A DNA stretch of 64,000 nt from Collibacillus ludicampi (lineage in GTDB: Bacteria > Bacillota > Bacilli > Tumebacillales > BOQE01), in the NCBI RefSeq assembly GCF_023705585.1, contig NZ_BOQE01000001.1, positions 2,574,710 to 2,638,709 of the forward strand, in the 5' to 3' direction. The translations under genes and the position numbers were made by a program. Each line of letters starts with the position of its first letter. Positions within the stretch are counted from its first letter, which is position 1. Under the pieces are notes generated by a model that searched no databases, was not told the origin of the DNA, and saw only the letters and a list, made by a program, of their open reading frames with translations. Shown here one piece after another: positions 28,046-37,433 of the stretch.

Positions 28046-28309
28046 CTATGGATTGGGTAGCTGTTCACCATATATGTTGAGATCATTGTTATCGGTATCA
28101 CGCTGATTTGCATAATGCAGACGGGTCTTGGTAGGAGCGGCGCGTTCCATCGTCGTGAAACTGGGGGCTCCGCGAAACCCACCTACTGCACGTGCGATCG
28201 TAAAGGGAGAGACAGTACCTACGTCTCCCACCTGCACGACACCTCCGAAAATGATCCCTAAACAAGAAAAATGCTTGACGAAGACACGTTTGGTTCTACT
28301 TTTTTTCAT
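28046..28309 (-). CDS. GerPA/GerPF-like protein with altered N-terminus
   Basis: 87 residues. GGVVQVGDVGTVSPFTIARA and the closing NQRDTDNND segment follow the GerPA/GerPF pattern, but the usual MPAIVG-F start is replaced by a basic stretch and the ribosome site is weak. It lies 8 bases after the next gerPF-like gene, so translation may be coupled. The family usually has 70-75 residues. Confidence 0.65.
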   Translation of the reverse strand: MKKSRTKRVFVKHFSCLGIIFGGVVQVGDVGTVSPFTIARAVGGFRGAPSFTTMERAAPTKTRLHYANQRDTDNNDLNIYGEQLPNP

Positions 28310-28317
28310 ACACCCAT

Positions 28318-28533
28318 TTAAAAAGCTGTCCGTTGGTTTGCATCATTGACATCTTGGTCATTTGTATTTGTGGTATTGAGAATGGACATCGTTCGCGCGA
28401 CATCTCCCGTATTGAACGCTCCGGAACCTACATATGTTTTGGATAATGTTTTGGGAACGATATAAGCGGAATCGCCTGTCTGCAGAACTCCCCCTACAGT
28501 AACCACTTTAAACGCTCCGACGATCGCAGGCAT
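28318..28533 (-). CDS. GerPA/GerPF-family spore germination protein
   Basis: 71 residues with the full family pattern: MPAIVGAFKV, VGGVLQTGD, KTLSKTYVGSGAFNTGD and NTTNTNDQDVNDANQ. A coat-associated protein needed for germinant access. AAAGGTGGTG precedes ATG 28533. First of the leftward gerP-like set; divergent from the gene at 28899. Confidence 0.88.
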   Translation of the reverse strand: MPAIVGAFKVVTVGGVLQTGDSAYIVPKTLSKTYVGSGAFNTGDVARTMSILNTTNTNDQDVNDANQRTAF

Positions 28534-28644
28534 ATCTTCACCACCTTTGTTGATTGTGATAATAGTGTACGATCTAAGAGGTTAAAAGGTACCAAAAACG
28601 CCTAAGTTGCGTACATTGAAGAGAGCTATCTTGAATACTCGTGC

Positions 28645-28767
28645 TTGGGTGGGTGTATCACTTTGCGCTTGGGTTCGATGAAGGACGTTCCGCTCGGATT
28701 CTTAACAGTAGTTGCGGAACGACCTTCAACTCACCTCTGCGCTGCAAAGCGATACAACCCACCCAAA
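28645..28767. repeat. Nested inverted-repeat element D (single level, inverted relative to A)
   Basis: Arms TTGGGTGGGTGTATCACTTT...GAAGGACGTTCCGC, 20-base loop, GCGGAACGACCTTC...GCAAAGCGATACAACCCACC. Same subtype as the outer level of element A but reversed: the shared flank (GAGTGGCTTTT, then GGCGCCATCA/GGATGAAAAGT) lies on the right here, to 28833. It sits between the divergent gerPF-like genes. Confidence 0.85.
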
Positions 28768-28898
28768 AGCCACTCAGTTTCAAAAGGCAACCTTAAACTT
28801 CCGCATAAGAAACTTTTCATCCTCTGATGGCGCCGCCGCTTGCTGCAAGGGTGGCTACCTTTAGGTGAAAGCAGTGTCATAAAAAAGGTGGTGTGCAA

Positions 28899-29117
28899 GT
28901 GCCTGCCATCCTGGGAACGTTTAAAGTGGTCAACGTATCGTCGGGCGGGGTCGTTCATATTGGTGACGTGGGTGTTATTGCTCCAAAAGCCGCATCGAAA
29001 ACATACGCCGGTTCGGGTTCGTTTAATACGGGAGATTTTCCAGCTACTTATAACGTCGTCAGTTCAACGAATACGAATGATCAAGATATTAATGATGAAA
29101 ACATGGCCGGTTTATAA
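28899..29117 (+). CDS. GerPA/GerPF-family spore germination protein
   Basis: 72 residues. The family pattern runs PAILGTFKVVNVSSGGVVHI, KAASKTYAGSGSFNTGDF and TNTNDQDINDENM. Start is GTG 28899, since family members begin M-P-A-I; AAAAAAGGTGGTG lies 6 bases upstream. Probably cotranscribed with the GerPD-like gene 16 bases on. Confidence 0.88.
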   Translation: MPAILGTFKVVNVSSGGVVHIGDVGVIAPKAASKTYAGSGSFNTGDFPATYNVVSSTNTNDQDINDENMAGL

Positions 29118-29133
29118 AAAGAGGTGCACCTTT

Positions 29134-29379
29134 ATGAAAGTGAAACAACAAATTATGATCGGAAACCTGCGAGTGAACTCCATCTCGAATGCATCGATTC
29201 TCCAGATAGGTAGCAGCGGTATGATTTACACGAAAGTAAGGGATGTTAGAGAATACTATCCTGCCGCACCGGTTCCGGCGGGAGAAGGATCTGCAGAAAA
29301 CGGGACTCCGTCATCCCCTGCTCCCGTATCACCGGAACTGCTTCCCACTCCGGAACCGCCTGAACAAGGGGATGGATGA
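29134..29379 (+). CDS. GerPD-like spore germination protein with Pro-rich tail
   Basis: 81 residues. Residues 8-32 (MIGNLRVNSISNASILQIGS) match the gerP small beta unit. The last 40 residues are Pro/Glu/Ala-rich and likely disordered. AAGAGGTG precedes ATG 29134. A strong terminator follows. Confidence 0.72.
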   Translation: MKVKQQIMIGNLRVNSISNASILQIGSSGMIYTKVRDVREYYPAAPVPAGEGSAENGTPSSPAPVSPELLPTPEPPEQGDG

Positions 29380-29382
29380 TGG

Positions 29383-29437
29383 AAAAAAGATACATCCTTT
29401 CGCGTTTTTCTTAAGCAAAAGGTGTATCTTTTTTTAT
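29383..29437 (+). terminator. Terminator after gerP-like pair
   Basis: AAAAAAGATACATCCTTT pairs with AAAGG-TGTATCTTTTTTT around a 17-base loop, ending TTTTTTTATT. Confidence 0.85.
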
Positions 29438-29506
29438 TTCAGGGAAAGTATAACCTATGGTTTCCTTTCCACCGTAATGAGAATGTAGAGTGGGAGGTGT
29501 AACAAA

Positions 29507-30175
29507 GTGTTCGCCATTCTCGGATGTTTTCTCTCATTGTTCTTGATGGCACATCCTGTATATGCCTCAACCTTCAAAACACCGGTGATCGTAATCGACC
29601 CGGGACATGGCGGGATCGATGGCGGAACGCAGAATGCGGACGGTACTGTGTTGGAGAAAGACTTGAACCTAATCATTGCCAAAAAATTAGCCGACCAGTT
29701 AAAAAAACACGGGTTAACCGTGGAGTTAACCCGAGAGAAGGATGAAGATGTGACGAAATATGCTCCTCATGACCGCGGCTGGGGGAGACATAAACGCGAT
29801 CTCTTCGGGCGAGTTGAGTTTGCCAGGCAGAAACAAGCGACAATCATGATCAGTCTCCATGGCAACCACGGTACGAACAAAAGTCGTGGGGCTGTGGTCT
29901 TTTACCAATTATCGTCACCCGAAAGCTATCTTTTGGCTTCCGAACTGCAGACACGTTTAAATCGATTGACTCAATCGTTTCATTCTCCCGAGAAAGGAAA
30001 AGAGTTCTACATCATCAGGAAACCCGAGATTCCAAGTGTTCTCGTGGAGTATGGATATCTATCGAACCCCAATGAATTCGCCAATCTTATGGACGAGAAA
30101 TACCAGCAAAAGATGGTGGAAACATTAAAAGAGGGCATCCTGCATTTTATGATCTTCTATCACCTTCCAAGATGA
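29507..30175 (+). CDS. N-acetylmuramoyl-L-alanine amidase, CwlD-like
   Basis: 222 residues. Signal peptide or anchor ~1-20 (GCFLSLFLMAHPVYA), then Amidase_3 with the zinc and catalytic residues: VIDPGHGG (His), VLEKDLN (Glu), SLHGNH (His) and VLVEYGYLSN (Glu). CwlD makes muramic lactam in the spore cortex. Length and context of spore genes fit CwlD, but other amidases of this family are alike. GTG start after GGGAGGTG. Confidence 0.85.
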   Translation: MFAILGCFLSLFLMAHPVYASTFKTPVIVIDPGHGGIDGGTQNADGTVLEKDLNLIIAKKLADQLKKHGLTVELTREKDEDVTKYAPHDRGWGRHKRDLFGRVEFARQKQATIMISLHGNHGTNKSRGAVVFYQLSSPESYLLASELQTRLNRLTQSFHSPEKGKEFYIIRKPEIPSVLVEYGYLSNPNEFANLMDEKYQQKMVETLKEGILHFMIFYHLPR

Positions 30176-30462
30176 GGTACGGGTTTGAATAATCCCAGTC
30201 CATACGTTCGATCCAAACAGTCGGCATAAGCACGAGCTGCTTCAATATAGCGAGTCTGGAGTTGATTGCAAGCTTCTGTTTTCGCTCCTTCCCCCTGGCA
30301 AATCGTAAGGTATTGAGCCAAATGGTTAGCGGTTAGCCACTCTTGAAAGCAAGGATCCATCTGTGCGAGAGGGGGAGGCGAGAGAGAAGCAAAAAAAGGA
30401 TCATTGAAGAATATTCCCGTTACAATTCGTGTACGTCCGGGACGAGTGGGCAAGCGTGCCAT
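30160..30462 (-). CDS. Unknown 100-residue Cys-containing protein
   Basis: No family recognised. Pro/Arg-rich head, then a helical part with four spaced cysteines (PCFQEW, LTICQGE, EACNQL, DCLDRT), a spacing like that of helical-hairpin coat proteins. AAGGAGGTG precedes the ATG, so it is probably real. Its 3' end overlaps the amidase gene by 16 bases in convergent orientation. Confidence 0.6.
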   Translation of the reverse strand: MARLPTRPGRTRIVTGIFFNDPFFASLSPPPLAQMDPCFQEWLTANHLAQYLTICQGEGAKTEACNQLQTRYIEAARAYADCLDRTYGLGLFKPVPHLGR

Positions 30463-30557
30463 TGAGAAACACCTCCTTCCCAGGATACCCTATGCGGGGA
30501 AATCAAGCACCGTGAATGGGCGACCTGCATACGGTAAAAGCAGGAGGTGACCCACGA

Positions 30558-31076
30558 ATGAATGATAATCCTTTTGAACCGTTGAAGAATTTGGGACACA
30601 TGACGGAACAGCTGAGACAAGTATTCGGCGATGATTTTGTGAGCAAACTCATCCAGATCCCTCAACCCAACTTTCCGATGATGAACCACATCCCGTTCGG
30701 TTCGGACATATTCAATGGACAAAAAACGAATCAATGGCCGAGGATCGATGTCTTTCATACCCGTTCGGAGGTGGTGGTCGTTTCGGAAATCCCAGGCTTG
30801 CAGAGCGAGTCGGATGTGAACTTATATGTAGAAGGGCGTCAACTGAAGATCAGCGGAAGTTTACCGTCTCGATATGGACATATTGGAAGGGATCGATTTA
30901 TTTTATCCGAGATTCGCTATGGAGCGTTTGAGCGAGCAGTGAACCTTCCTTTTCCCATCCGTTCCGATCGAATGAAGGCAAGGTATCGGCAGGGAATATT
31001 GGAGGTACGTCTGTTAAAAGATCAAAACGATCAGAGTTGGAAAAAAGGACAGCATGTTCCGATCCTCTTTGAATGA
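30558..31076 (+). CDS. Hsp20/alpha-crystallin-family protein
   Basis: 172 residues. The alpha-crystallin domain spans about 65-160: IDVFHTRSEVVVVSEIPG, VNLYVEGRQLKISGSLPSR, ERAVNLPFPI and YRQGILEVRLLK (the A/R-x-x-x-G-I-L-E-V strand). A small chaperone-like protein; coat proteins of this fold occur in Bacillus spores. AGGAGGTGA precedes ATG 30558. Linked with the GerPC-like gene 13 bases on. Confidence 0.82.
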   Translation: MNDNPFEPLKNLGHMTEQLRQVFGDDFVSKLIQIPQPNFPMMNHIPFGSDIFNGQKTNQWPRIDVFHTRSEVVVVSEIPGLQSESDVNLYVEGRQLKISGSLPSRYGHIGRDRFILSEIRYGAFERAVNLPFPIRSDRMKARYRQGILEVRLLKDQNDQSWKKGQHVPILFE

Positions 31077-31089
31077 GGAGGACTGCTTC

Positions 31090-31470
31090 ATGGTAGATCC
31101 CTGGAATTTCGAATTGATCGCGATTAAAAAGCGTCTGTATGATATCGAAGAACAGGTTCACAAGAAATCGACACCCGTTCGAGTAGATAAAGTCGAATAC
31201 CGCATCGAGAATCTTATCGTAGAGAAACTGGATAACGGTACACTGGACTTGGGGGTACATTTGGGGAATGAGGTAGGCAGGGGGATTGGGAAAGGAGATG
31301 ACAGCAAAGGAAATGAATGGATGCTACCCGCACAACCTGCCGATCTTATAGAAGAACTGCAACACGTGAAGAAGCGAGTTGAACTTCTTGAGATAAAGAT
31401 GAGGAACATCGAAATGAGGGTGGAACACCTTACACGCTCGGTTGAATATCTGGAGGGGTTACATTCGTGA
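31090..31470 (+). CDS. GerPC-like protein
   Basis: 126 residues. RVDKVEYRIENLIVEKLDNG then TLDLGVHLG matches the GerPC core (V-KIEYKFDQLKVETLEGTLNIGL). A second coiled coil closes the protein (DLIEELQHVKKRVELLEIKM). Shorter than the usual ~200-residue GerPC. GAGGAGG precedes ATG 31090. Its stop overlaps the next gene in GTGA. Confidence 0.72.
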   Translation: MVDPWNFELIAIKKRLYDIEEQVHKKSTPVRVDKVEYRIENLIVEKLDNGTLDLGVHLGNEVGRGIGKGDDSKGNEWMLPAQPADLIEELQHVKKRVELLEIKMRNIEMRVEHLTRSVEYLEGLHS

Positions 31471-31613
31471 AAATCAAATACCGAATTACCCATCTTATTG
31501 TCAATACGATGGATCATTCCAGTCAGATACGCATAGGAGCCCAGGAACATCAGGAGAAGAAAAAGGAAGAACATATAAAGGAAGGGAAGAAAAAGCGCCG
31601 CACTTCATTCTGA
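31467..31613 (+). CDS. Very small GerPB/PD-like protein (48 residues)
   Basis: Starts at GTG 31467, overlapping the GerPC-like stop, with TGGAGGGG 9 bases upstream. The first 26 residues (KYRITHLIVNTMDHSSQIRI-G) fit the gerP beta unit I-x-L-x-V-N-x-x-x-x-S-S-x-I-x-I-G. The tail is Lys/Glu-rich. A terminator overlaps its end. Confidence 0.62.
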   Translation: MKIKYRITHLIVNTMDHSSQIRIGAQEHQEKKKEEHIKEGKKKRRTSF

Positions 31614-31636
31614 TAGGTTCGGCGCGTATTTTTTCT
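31595..31636 (+). terminator. Terminator of the Hsp20-GerPC operon
   Basis: GCGCCG (31595-31600) with CGGCGC (31620-31625), then GTATTTTTTCT. Confidence 0.65.
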
Positions 31637-31642
31637 AAAAGG

Positions 31643-32218
31643 TTAAGAAAAACGGGTTAATCCTTGAAAAATAAACGGATGCAATAGCTCTTCCATCTTT
31701 TCCACATCAATGGTCTGCCCGCCCAATATCACGTGCAACGCAGGGATTGAGAGGCTGCCGAATATCGCCCATGCAACCATTTCCGGGTCACCGACTTGAA
31801 ATTCTTTCTCTTCCATCCCTTGACGGATGAAAGATTCAATATATTTTGTATAATCACGGAGCAATCGGCGAAAACGCTTTTGTCTCTCGTGTTCACCCCA
31901 CGCTTCCCGCAAAAGGATAATACAGAAATCTTTATACACCGAAAAGAAAGCAAGTTGCTCATGGATCGTGACGGCGATCTTCTCTTTTCCGCTCATTTCA
32001 GGCGTGATCTTCTTTTGAACCGCTTCTTTCAAAAGTTCCATCCCTTCTTGAACGAGGAAGAGAAAGAGATCTTCCTTGCTTTTAAAATGGTAATAGATCG
32101 TGCCTTTCGCTACATTGGCTCTTGTAGCGATATCGTCCATCGTCGCTTTGTCAAACCCTTTTTCCGAAAAAACATCGACCGCCGCCTGAAAGATCCTGCT
32201 GGATTTACTCATTCGCAC
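31643..32218 (-). CDS. TetR/AcrR-family transcriptional regulator
   Basis: 191 residues. N-terminal helix-turn-helix with IFQAAVDVFSEKGFDKATMD and IATRANVAKGTIYYHF, then a helical ligand domain. The closest memory is the FadR/YsiA group that controls fatty-acid degradation, but this is not proven. Start GTG 32218 (AAGGTGA upstream) or ATG 32212. Confidence 0.9.
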   Translation of the reverse strand: MRMSKSSRIFQAAVDVFSEKGFDKATMDDIATRANVAKGTIYYHFKSKEDLFLFLVQEGMELLKEAVQKKITPEMSGKEKIAVTIHEQLAFFSVYKDFCIILLREAWGEHERQKRFRRLLRDYTKYIESFIRQGMEEKEFQVGDPEMVAWAIFGSLSIPALHVILGGQTIDVEKMEELLHPFIFQGLTRFS

Positions 32219-32441
32219 GCGCTTTTCACCTTCACTCTGAACTCATCAGCTCTACAATCTACAGTAAACAGCAAAAACGGAGGAGTCAACTGTCGAATGA
32301 GCCTGGCATAGATATAAAATACGGAACAGATCTTTTCTCAACATGAGGTACTAACTACCTGTTCTTTAGAATAATGTAGGAAAAAAAGGAGTACCCGGCA
32401 CAGTTCAAGGGCACGGGCCCGAACGAAAAGGGGGAGAAATG

Positions 32442-34340
32442 ATGGACATTGTAAGTCGTTTAAGCGCCTACCGGGCAAAAGAAGAATCATTGGCCTGGGA
32501 AGGTACATTTCTAGACTATCTGGAAATCGTCCGTAAAAATCCCAGAGTCGCTGACACGGCCCATTCCCGTATTTATGATATGATCGCATCTGCCGGGATC
32601 GAAACCACTAAAGATGGTAAAAAAAGATATAATTTCTTTTCTAAGGAAATTTATGGTTTGGACGAAGCGATTGAGCGCCTCGTGGAAGAATATTTCCATT
32701 CAGCGGCAAGACGACTTGACGTGCGCAAGCGGATACTCCTTTTGATGGGGCCTGTTAGTGGTGGGAAATCGACGATCGTCACGATGTTAAAAAGAGGATT
32801 GGAGCAATTCACACGAACGGAAGCGGGAGCTTTATACGGAATTAAAGGTTGCCCGATGCATGAAGAGCCGTTGCATCTGATTCCCGTAGAATTGCGTCCC
32901 GAATTCGAGAAAGAATTTGGTGTACGCATTGAAGGAAGTTTATGTCCATCCTGTCGTTTGAAATTGCAAATAGAATATAACAACCAGATTGAAAACGTTT
33001 TGGTTGAACGAGTGATCTTTTCGGAAGAAGACCGCGTCGGCATAGGAACATTTTCTCCGTCGGATCCCAAGTCGCAGGATATCGCCGATCTCACGGGATC
33101 CATCGACTTCTCGACGATTTCCGAATACGGATCCGAATCAGATCCGCGCGCTTACCGGTTCGATGGAGAATTGAATAAAGCGAATCGTGGACTGATGGAG
33201 TTTCAAGAGATGTTAAAGTGTGACGAAAAGTTTCTCTGGCATCTGCTTTCCCTCACGCAGGAAGGAAATTTCAAAGCCGGCCGATTCGCGTTGATATCCG
33301 CCGATGAGATGATCATTGCACACACCAACGAAAGTGAATATAAAGCGTTTATTTCCAATAAGAAAAATGAAGCGTTGCAGTCCCGCATGATTGTCATGCC
33401 TATACCCTATAATCTGCGCGTTGGCGATGAAGTAAAAATATACGAAAAATTGGTCAAACAGAGCGATCTGAAGGATGTGCATATCGCCCCGCACGCATTG
33501 CGTACGGCATCGATTTTCTCGGTCTTGACGAGATTGAAAGAATCGAAAAAACAGGGTATGGATCTTGTGAAAAAAATGTACCTGTATGATGGGGAATTGG
33601 TCGAGGGATATAAGGATAAAGACGTTCAGGAATTACGATCGGAAGCGCCGGATGAAGGAATGAGCGGTATTGATCCGCGCTATGTGATCAATCGTATTTC
33701 GAGTGCTCTGATTCGTCGCGATACCCCTTGCATCAATGCACTGGATGTCTTGCGGGCATTGAAAGAAGGGCTTGATCAACACGCTTCTATTACCAAGGAA
33801 GACCGTGAACGTTTGCTCAATTTTATCTCGATCGCACGAAAAGAATATGATGAAATCGCGAAGAAAGAAGTACAGAAAGCATTCGTCTATTCGTATGAAG
33901 AATCGGCCAAAACATTGCTCGAAAACTATCTCGACAACGTTGAAGCGTATTGCAATTGGCAGAAGCTGAGGGATCCGATCACGGGAGAAGAGATCGACCC
34001 AGATGAAAAATTGATGCGTTCGATTGAAGAACAGATCGGAATTTCAGAAAACGCGAAAAAAGCGTTCCGTGAAGAGATCTTAATCCGGATTTCCACATAT
34101 GCGCGAAGAGGGAAAAAATTTGATTACAACTCCCATGAACGATTGCGTGAAGCGATTGAGAAGAAACTTTTTGCCGATCTTAAAGACGTCGTGAAGATCA
34201 CCACATCAACGAAAACCCCTGATGCGACACAGCTCAAGAAAATCAATGAGGTGACTGCAAGACTGATCGATGAACATGGGTATTGCCCCGTTTGCGCGAA
34301 TGAGCTATTGCGTTATACAGGCAGTCTTCTCAACCGTTAA
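32442..34340 (+). CDS. prkA: PrkA-family AAA+ serine kinase/protease
   Basis: 632 residues, the length of Bacillus PrkA. AAA domain with Walker A MGPVSGGKST near 101-110, a mid-section zinc-type CPMHEEP...LCPSCRLK, and the C-terminal PrkA domain ending in CPVCANELL. In Bacillus it is made in the mother cell and supports sporulation; both kinase and protease activity have been reported for the family. ATG 32442 suits GGGGAG better than 32439. First gene of prkA-yhbH-spoVR. Confidence 0.95.
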   Translation: MDIVSRLSAYRAKEESLAWEGTFLDYLEIVRKNPRVADTAHSRIYDMIASAGIETTKDGKKRYNFFSKEIYGLDEAIERLVEEYFHSAARRLDVRKRILLLMGPVSGGKSTIVTMLKRGLEQFTRTEAGALYGIKGCPMHEEPLHLIPVELRPEFEKEFGVRIEGSLCPSCRLKLQIEYNNQIENVLVERVIFSEEDRVGIGTFSPSDPKSQDIADLTGSIDFSTISEYGSESDPRAYRFDGELNKANRGLMEFQEMLKCDEKFLWHLLSLTQEGNFKAGRFALISADEMIIAHTNESEYKAFISNKKNEALQSRMIVMPIPYNLRVGDEVKIYEKLVKQSDLKDVHIAPHALRTASIFSVLTRLKESKKQGMDLVKKMYLYDGELVEGYKDKDVQELRSEAPDEGMSGIDPRYVINRISSALIRRDTPCINALDVLRALKEGLDQHASITKEDRERLLNFISIARKEYDEIAKKEVQKAFVYSYEESAKTLLENYLDNVEAYCNWQKLRDPITGEEIDPDEKLMRSIEEQIGISENAKKAFREEILIRISTYARRGKKFDYNSHERLREAIEKKLFADLKDVVKITTSTKTPDATQLKKINEVTARLIDEHGYCPVCANELLRYTGSLLNR

Positions 34341-34343
34341 TTT

Positions 34344-34385
34344 GCCGGGCCCGGCTTTCGCATGTGCGAGCCGGCCTCTTTCTCC
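34344..34385 (+). terminator. GC-rich hairpin after prkA
   Basis: CCGGCT (34351-34356) with AGCCGG (34369-34374), flanked by further G/C pairs and followed by CCTCTTTCTCC. It may reduce read-through from prkA to yhbH. Confidence 0.45.
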
Positions 34386-34552
34386 ATATAGGCAGATTGA
34401 AATAGGGTTGAATCCTTCACTGATGGAGTCGCTTGAGGCATGTGATGCTACTTCCTGGAAATTATAAAAAAATTCCGATAAGTCCTGTTGTTCGTCTCAA
34501 ATGAAGCCTTGTACGCATAAAATAGAGTAAACAAGGGAAGGAGGGAACGATC

Positions 34553-35716
34553 ATGATGAACACTCCTGGATTTATTCTTTCCAAGGAGGATTGGTCGCTT
34601 CATCGTAAAGGCCACCAGGATCAGTTGCGACATCAAGAAAAAGTAAGAGAGGCGATAAAGAAAAATCTAGCAGATCTTGTAAGTGAGGAAAGCATCATCA
34701 TGACTGACGGCAAGCAGATTATCAAAGTGCCTATCCGTTCCCTGGATGAATATCGTTTTCGCTATAATTTCAATAAACAACAACATGCTGGACAGGGCAA
34801 CGGAAAATCATCGGTCGGTGATGTGATTGCCCGGGACGGCGGAGATGCACAGGCGGGACCGGGGAAAGGCCAGGGAGCCGGTGACCAACCGGGTGAAGAT
34901 TATTATGAAGCGGAAATCTCCGTTGAAGAATTGGAAAATATCCTCTTTCAGGATCTAGAATTGCCTAACTTGCAACGCAAAAAGCAGGATCAGTTGCAAA
35001 CAAATGATATACGTTTTAATGATGTGCGCAAAAAAGGCATCATGAGCAATGTAGATAAGAAAAGAACCATCATGGAAACATTGAAACGCAACGCCTTGAA
35101 CGGCAAACCGGGTCTGCACGGAATCTCCCCTGATGATCTGCGATACAAGACATGGGAAGAAGTCAAAGTCCCTCGCAGTAATGCTGTCGTATTGGCGATG
35201 ATGGATACGTCAGGTTCGATGGGGACATTTGAAAAGTATATCGCGCGCAGCTTCTTTTTCTGGATGGTTCGCTTCTTGCGGACGAAATACGAACATGTCG
35301 ATATCCAGTTTATCGCCCATCATACGGAAGCGAAACTGGTATCGGAAGAAGATTTTTTTACAAAAGGGGAAAGCGGGGGAACTATCTGTTCCTCGGCGTA
35401 CGCACTGGCTCTTGAACTGGTGGATAAACGTTATCATCCTGACCAATTCAATATCTATCCATTCCATTTCTCGGATGGCGATAACTTGACATCAGATAAC
35501 GAAAAATGTGTGCGTATCGTTAAACAATTAATGGAAAAATGCAATATTTTTGGTTATGGCGAAGTGAATCAATACAACCGCAATTCTACGTTGATGAACG
35601 CATTCAAGCATATTCATGATCCTAAGTTCAGAAGCGTGCTGATCCGGGAAAAAAGTGAAGTGTATAAAGCGCTGACAACCTTCTTTACGAGCGATACCAA
35701 ACAACAGGTATCGTAA
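34553..35716 (+). CDS. yhbH: YhbH-family sporulation protein (UPF0229, VWA-like)
   Basis: 387 residues. Gly-rich linker near 75-115, then a von-Willebrand-A-like domain with the metal site DTSGSMG near 218. It is the partner of PrkA in a widely conserved trio (yeaG-yeaH-ycgB in enterobacteria, prkA-yhbH-spoVR here). In Bacillus it is a mother-cell sporulation protein. GGAAGGAGGG precedes the ATG. An octamer CATAAAAT 29 bases upstream could be a sigma-E -10. Confidence 0.93.
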   Translation: MMNTPGFILSKEDWSLHRKGHQDQLRHQEKVREAIKKNLADLVSEESIIMTDGKQIIKVPIRSLDEYRFRYNFNKQQHAGQGNGKSSVGDVIARDGGDAQAGPGKGQGAGDQPGEDYYEAEISVEELENILFQDLELPNLQRKKQDQLQTNDIRFNDVRKKGIMSNVDKKRTIMETLKRNALNGKPGLHGISPDDLRYKTWEEVKVPRSNAVVLAMMDTSGSMGTFEKYIARSFFFWMVRFLRTKYEHVDIQFIAHHTEAKLVSEEDFFTKGESGGTICSSAYALALELVDKRYHPDQFNIYPFHFSDGDNLTSDNEKCVRIVKQLMEKCNIFGYGEVNQYNRNSTLMNAFKHIHDPKFRSVLIREKSEVYKALTTFFTSDTKQQVS

Positions 35717-35728
35717 GGGGGAACGGGT

Positions 35729-35971
35729 ATGACGAAAGAGGAAATCAAGATATTGGAAAAGTCAATCGAGCAAATGATGGAAATCGCCCGTTCGTTCGGG
35801 CTTGATTTTTATGATATGCGTTTTGAAATTTGCCCGGCTGACATTATTTATACGTTCGGGGCATACGGTATGCCTACACGTTTCAGCCATTGGTCATTCG
35901 GAAAGACAAATAACCTTTCAAATGAAAAAAATCAAACGTTCCAGAAGATCTCCGGATCCCGGTCAGGATGA
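35729..35971 (+). pseudogene. spoVR: spoVR 5' part, interrupted by the prophage
   Basis: Residues 1-59 (ending [18 protein letters not shown]) are the N-terminus of SpoVR, a ~470-residue stage V sporulation protein. After K59 (codon 35903-35905) homology stops and the frame runs 21 codons into phage DNA. The remaining ~410 codons must lie beyond the right end of the window if the gene can be rebuilt. GGGGGAACGG precedes the ATG, 12 bases after yhbH. Not a random decay: no other damage, and a site-specific recombinase lies at the break. Confidence 0.9.
35894..35931. other. Probable left attachment junction (attL) of the prophage
   Basis: The change from SpoVR codons to foreign sequence falls at about 35905, and the recombinase stop codon is at 35932-35934. 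The crossover is therefore within this stretch. The exact core cannot be set without the right junction. Confidence 0.7.
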
Positions 35972-37359
35972 AGAATGATTCTATCGATGGCTGCGCGTAA
36001 GATTGCTTGTTGTTCGTCTAAAGTCATAAAATCCCAGGATTGACCAATCATTTGGAGATATTCGATTACTTCCCCTGTACGATCCCTGCTTGGTAAATCA
36101 TCTTCGATTTCTTCGATACGCAATAAGAGCTTTTTCTTTTCTTCTTCAAGTCCCCTGATTCGACTTTTCAATTGAATAGGATCAAGCATTCCTTCTTCAA
36201 ATGCGTCATACCAACGTTCCAATTTGCGTTCGACAACTTCAAGTTTTTCTTTTAGATCGTCCAATAAGCCTTCAGTACCATTTGAATCTTCTTTGTTGGC
36301 CAAAATCTCATCCTTAACATCTTCAGGTTTAAGAGCGAGCTCCTTTAAACGCTCAATCACCCATTTTTCAAGTACGTCTTTCTTTTTGAAATCCAAAGAA
36401 CAAGGTGGTTCGTCGCTTGTCCTATTTTTTGGTCTCTCATTTTTAGATTTACAAACATAATACTCATAAGAATAGCGTTTTTGACCTTTCCTGCTGTTTT
36501 TGAAGATGTGTATGACTGGTCCTCCGCATACGCCGCAACGAAGTAATCCGGAGAGCAAATAAGTTCCCATTGGCGTTTTACCGTCCAACCTCCGTCTCAT
36601 TTCCTCGTGTACCATTCTCCAAGTTTCCAAACTGATAATTGCCTCATGTTTTCCTTCAACCAAATCACCAAGCAAATTCATTCTACCTGTGTATATCGGG
36701 CGCATAAGAATCTCACGGACTCTAGTATGGTCAATACAAATATCATTTGTTCGAGCGGCAGCCCACTCAGCAATCGAATTGTATGAATGTCCTTGCAGGT
36801 ACATTTTGAAGATGTTCCGAACGATGTCTGCTTGTTCAGGATTGATGATTAACCTTTGCGCTTCTTTGTCCCACTCATATCCAAATGGAACGCGACCACC
36901 ATACCAAAGTCCTTTGCGGATCCGCTGGCGACGTCCTGATGTGGTCCGTTCAATGATAGTATCTCGTTCCAACTGAGCGAAGACAGCGAGGATCCCGAGC
37001 ATGGCTTTACCTAGTGGGGTCGATGTATCGAAAGGTTCTGTAGCCGATTTGAAGGCAACGCCGTTTTTATCAAATACATCTTCCAAAAGATAAAGCACGT
37101 CCTTTTGTTTTCGGCCGAGACGGTCCAATTTGTACACAATAACCGTTTGTATCTTCCCTTGCTGAATATGTTTGATCATACGTTGAAGAGCGGGGCGGTC
37201 CATATTTGTTCCGGAATAACCATCGTCAATATAAAGACGATATTCGTTCCAACCCTGTGATTTGCAATATGCGATAAGTCGTTCTTTTTGATTCTCTATT
37301 GAAAATCCGTGCTCTGCTTGTTCGTCAGTACTTACACGAACGTAAATAGCAATTGTCAT
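35932..37359 (-). CDS. Large serine recombinase (prophage integrase)
   Basis: 475 residues. N-terminal resolvase domain with [11 protein letters not shown] (catalytic Ser10) and [12 protein letters not shown] (catalytic Arg region); recombinase domain ~155-260 ([30 protein letters not shown]); zinc ribbon with CGVCGG and later cysteines near 285-345; long C-terminal coiled coil that controls direction. This is the class of SpoIVCA and SprA, which excise elements from sporulation genes. ATG 37359 follows AAAGGGTGATG. It ends at the junction with spoVR. Confidence 0.95.
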   Translation of the reverse strand: MTIAIYVRVSTDEQAEHGFSIENQKERLIAYCKSQGWNEYRLYIDDGYSGTNMDRPALQRMIKHIQQGKIQTVIVYKLDRLGRKQKDVLYLLEDVFDKNGVAFKSATEPFDTSTPLGKAMLGILAVFAQLERDTIIERTTSGRRQRIRKGLWYGGRVPFGYEWDKEAQRLIINPEQADIVRNIFKMYLQGHSYNSIAEWAAARTNDICIDHTRVREILMRPIYTGRMNLLGDLVEGKHEAIISLETWRMVHEEMRRRLDGKTPMGTYLLSGLLRCGVCGGPVIHIFKNSRKGQKRYSYEYYVCKSKNERPKNRTSDEPPCSLDFKKKDVLEKWVIERLKELALKPEDVKDEILANKEDSNGTEGLLDDLKEKLEVVERKLERWYDAFEEGMLDPIQLKSRIRGLEEEKKKLLLRIEEIEDDLPSRDRTGEVIEYLQMIGQSWDFMTLDEQQAILRAAIDRIILHPDRDPEIFWNV

Positions 37360-37433
37360 TCTCATCACCCTTTATGGGAAATCATACCGTTGCATTGTTG
37401 GTATTTATAAGTAAGATTAGAATTAACATGCTA

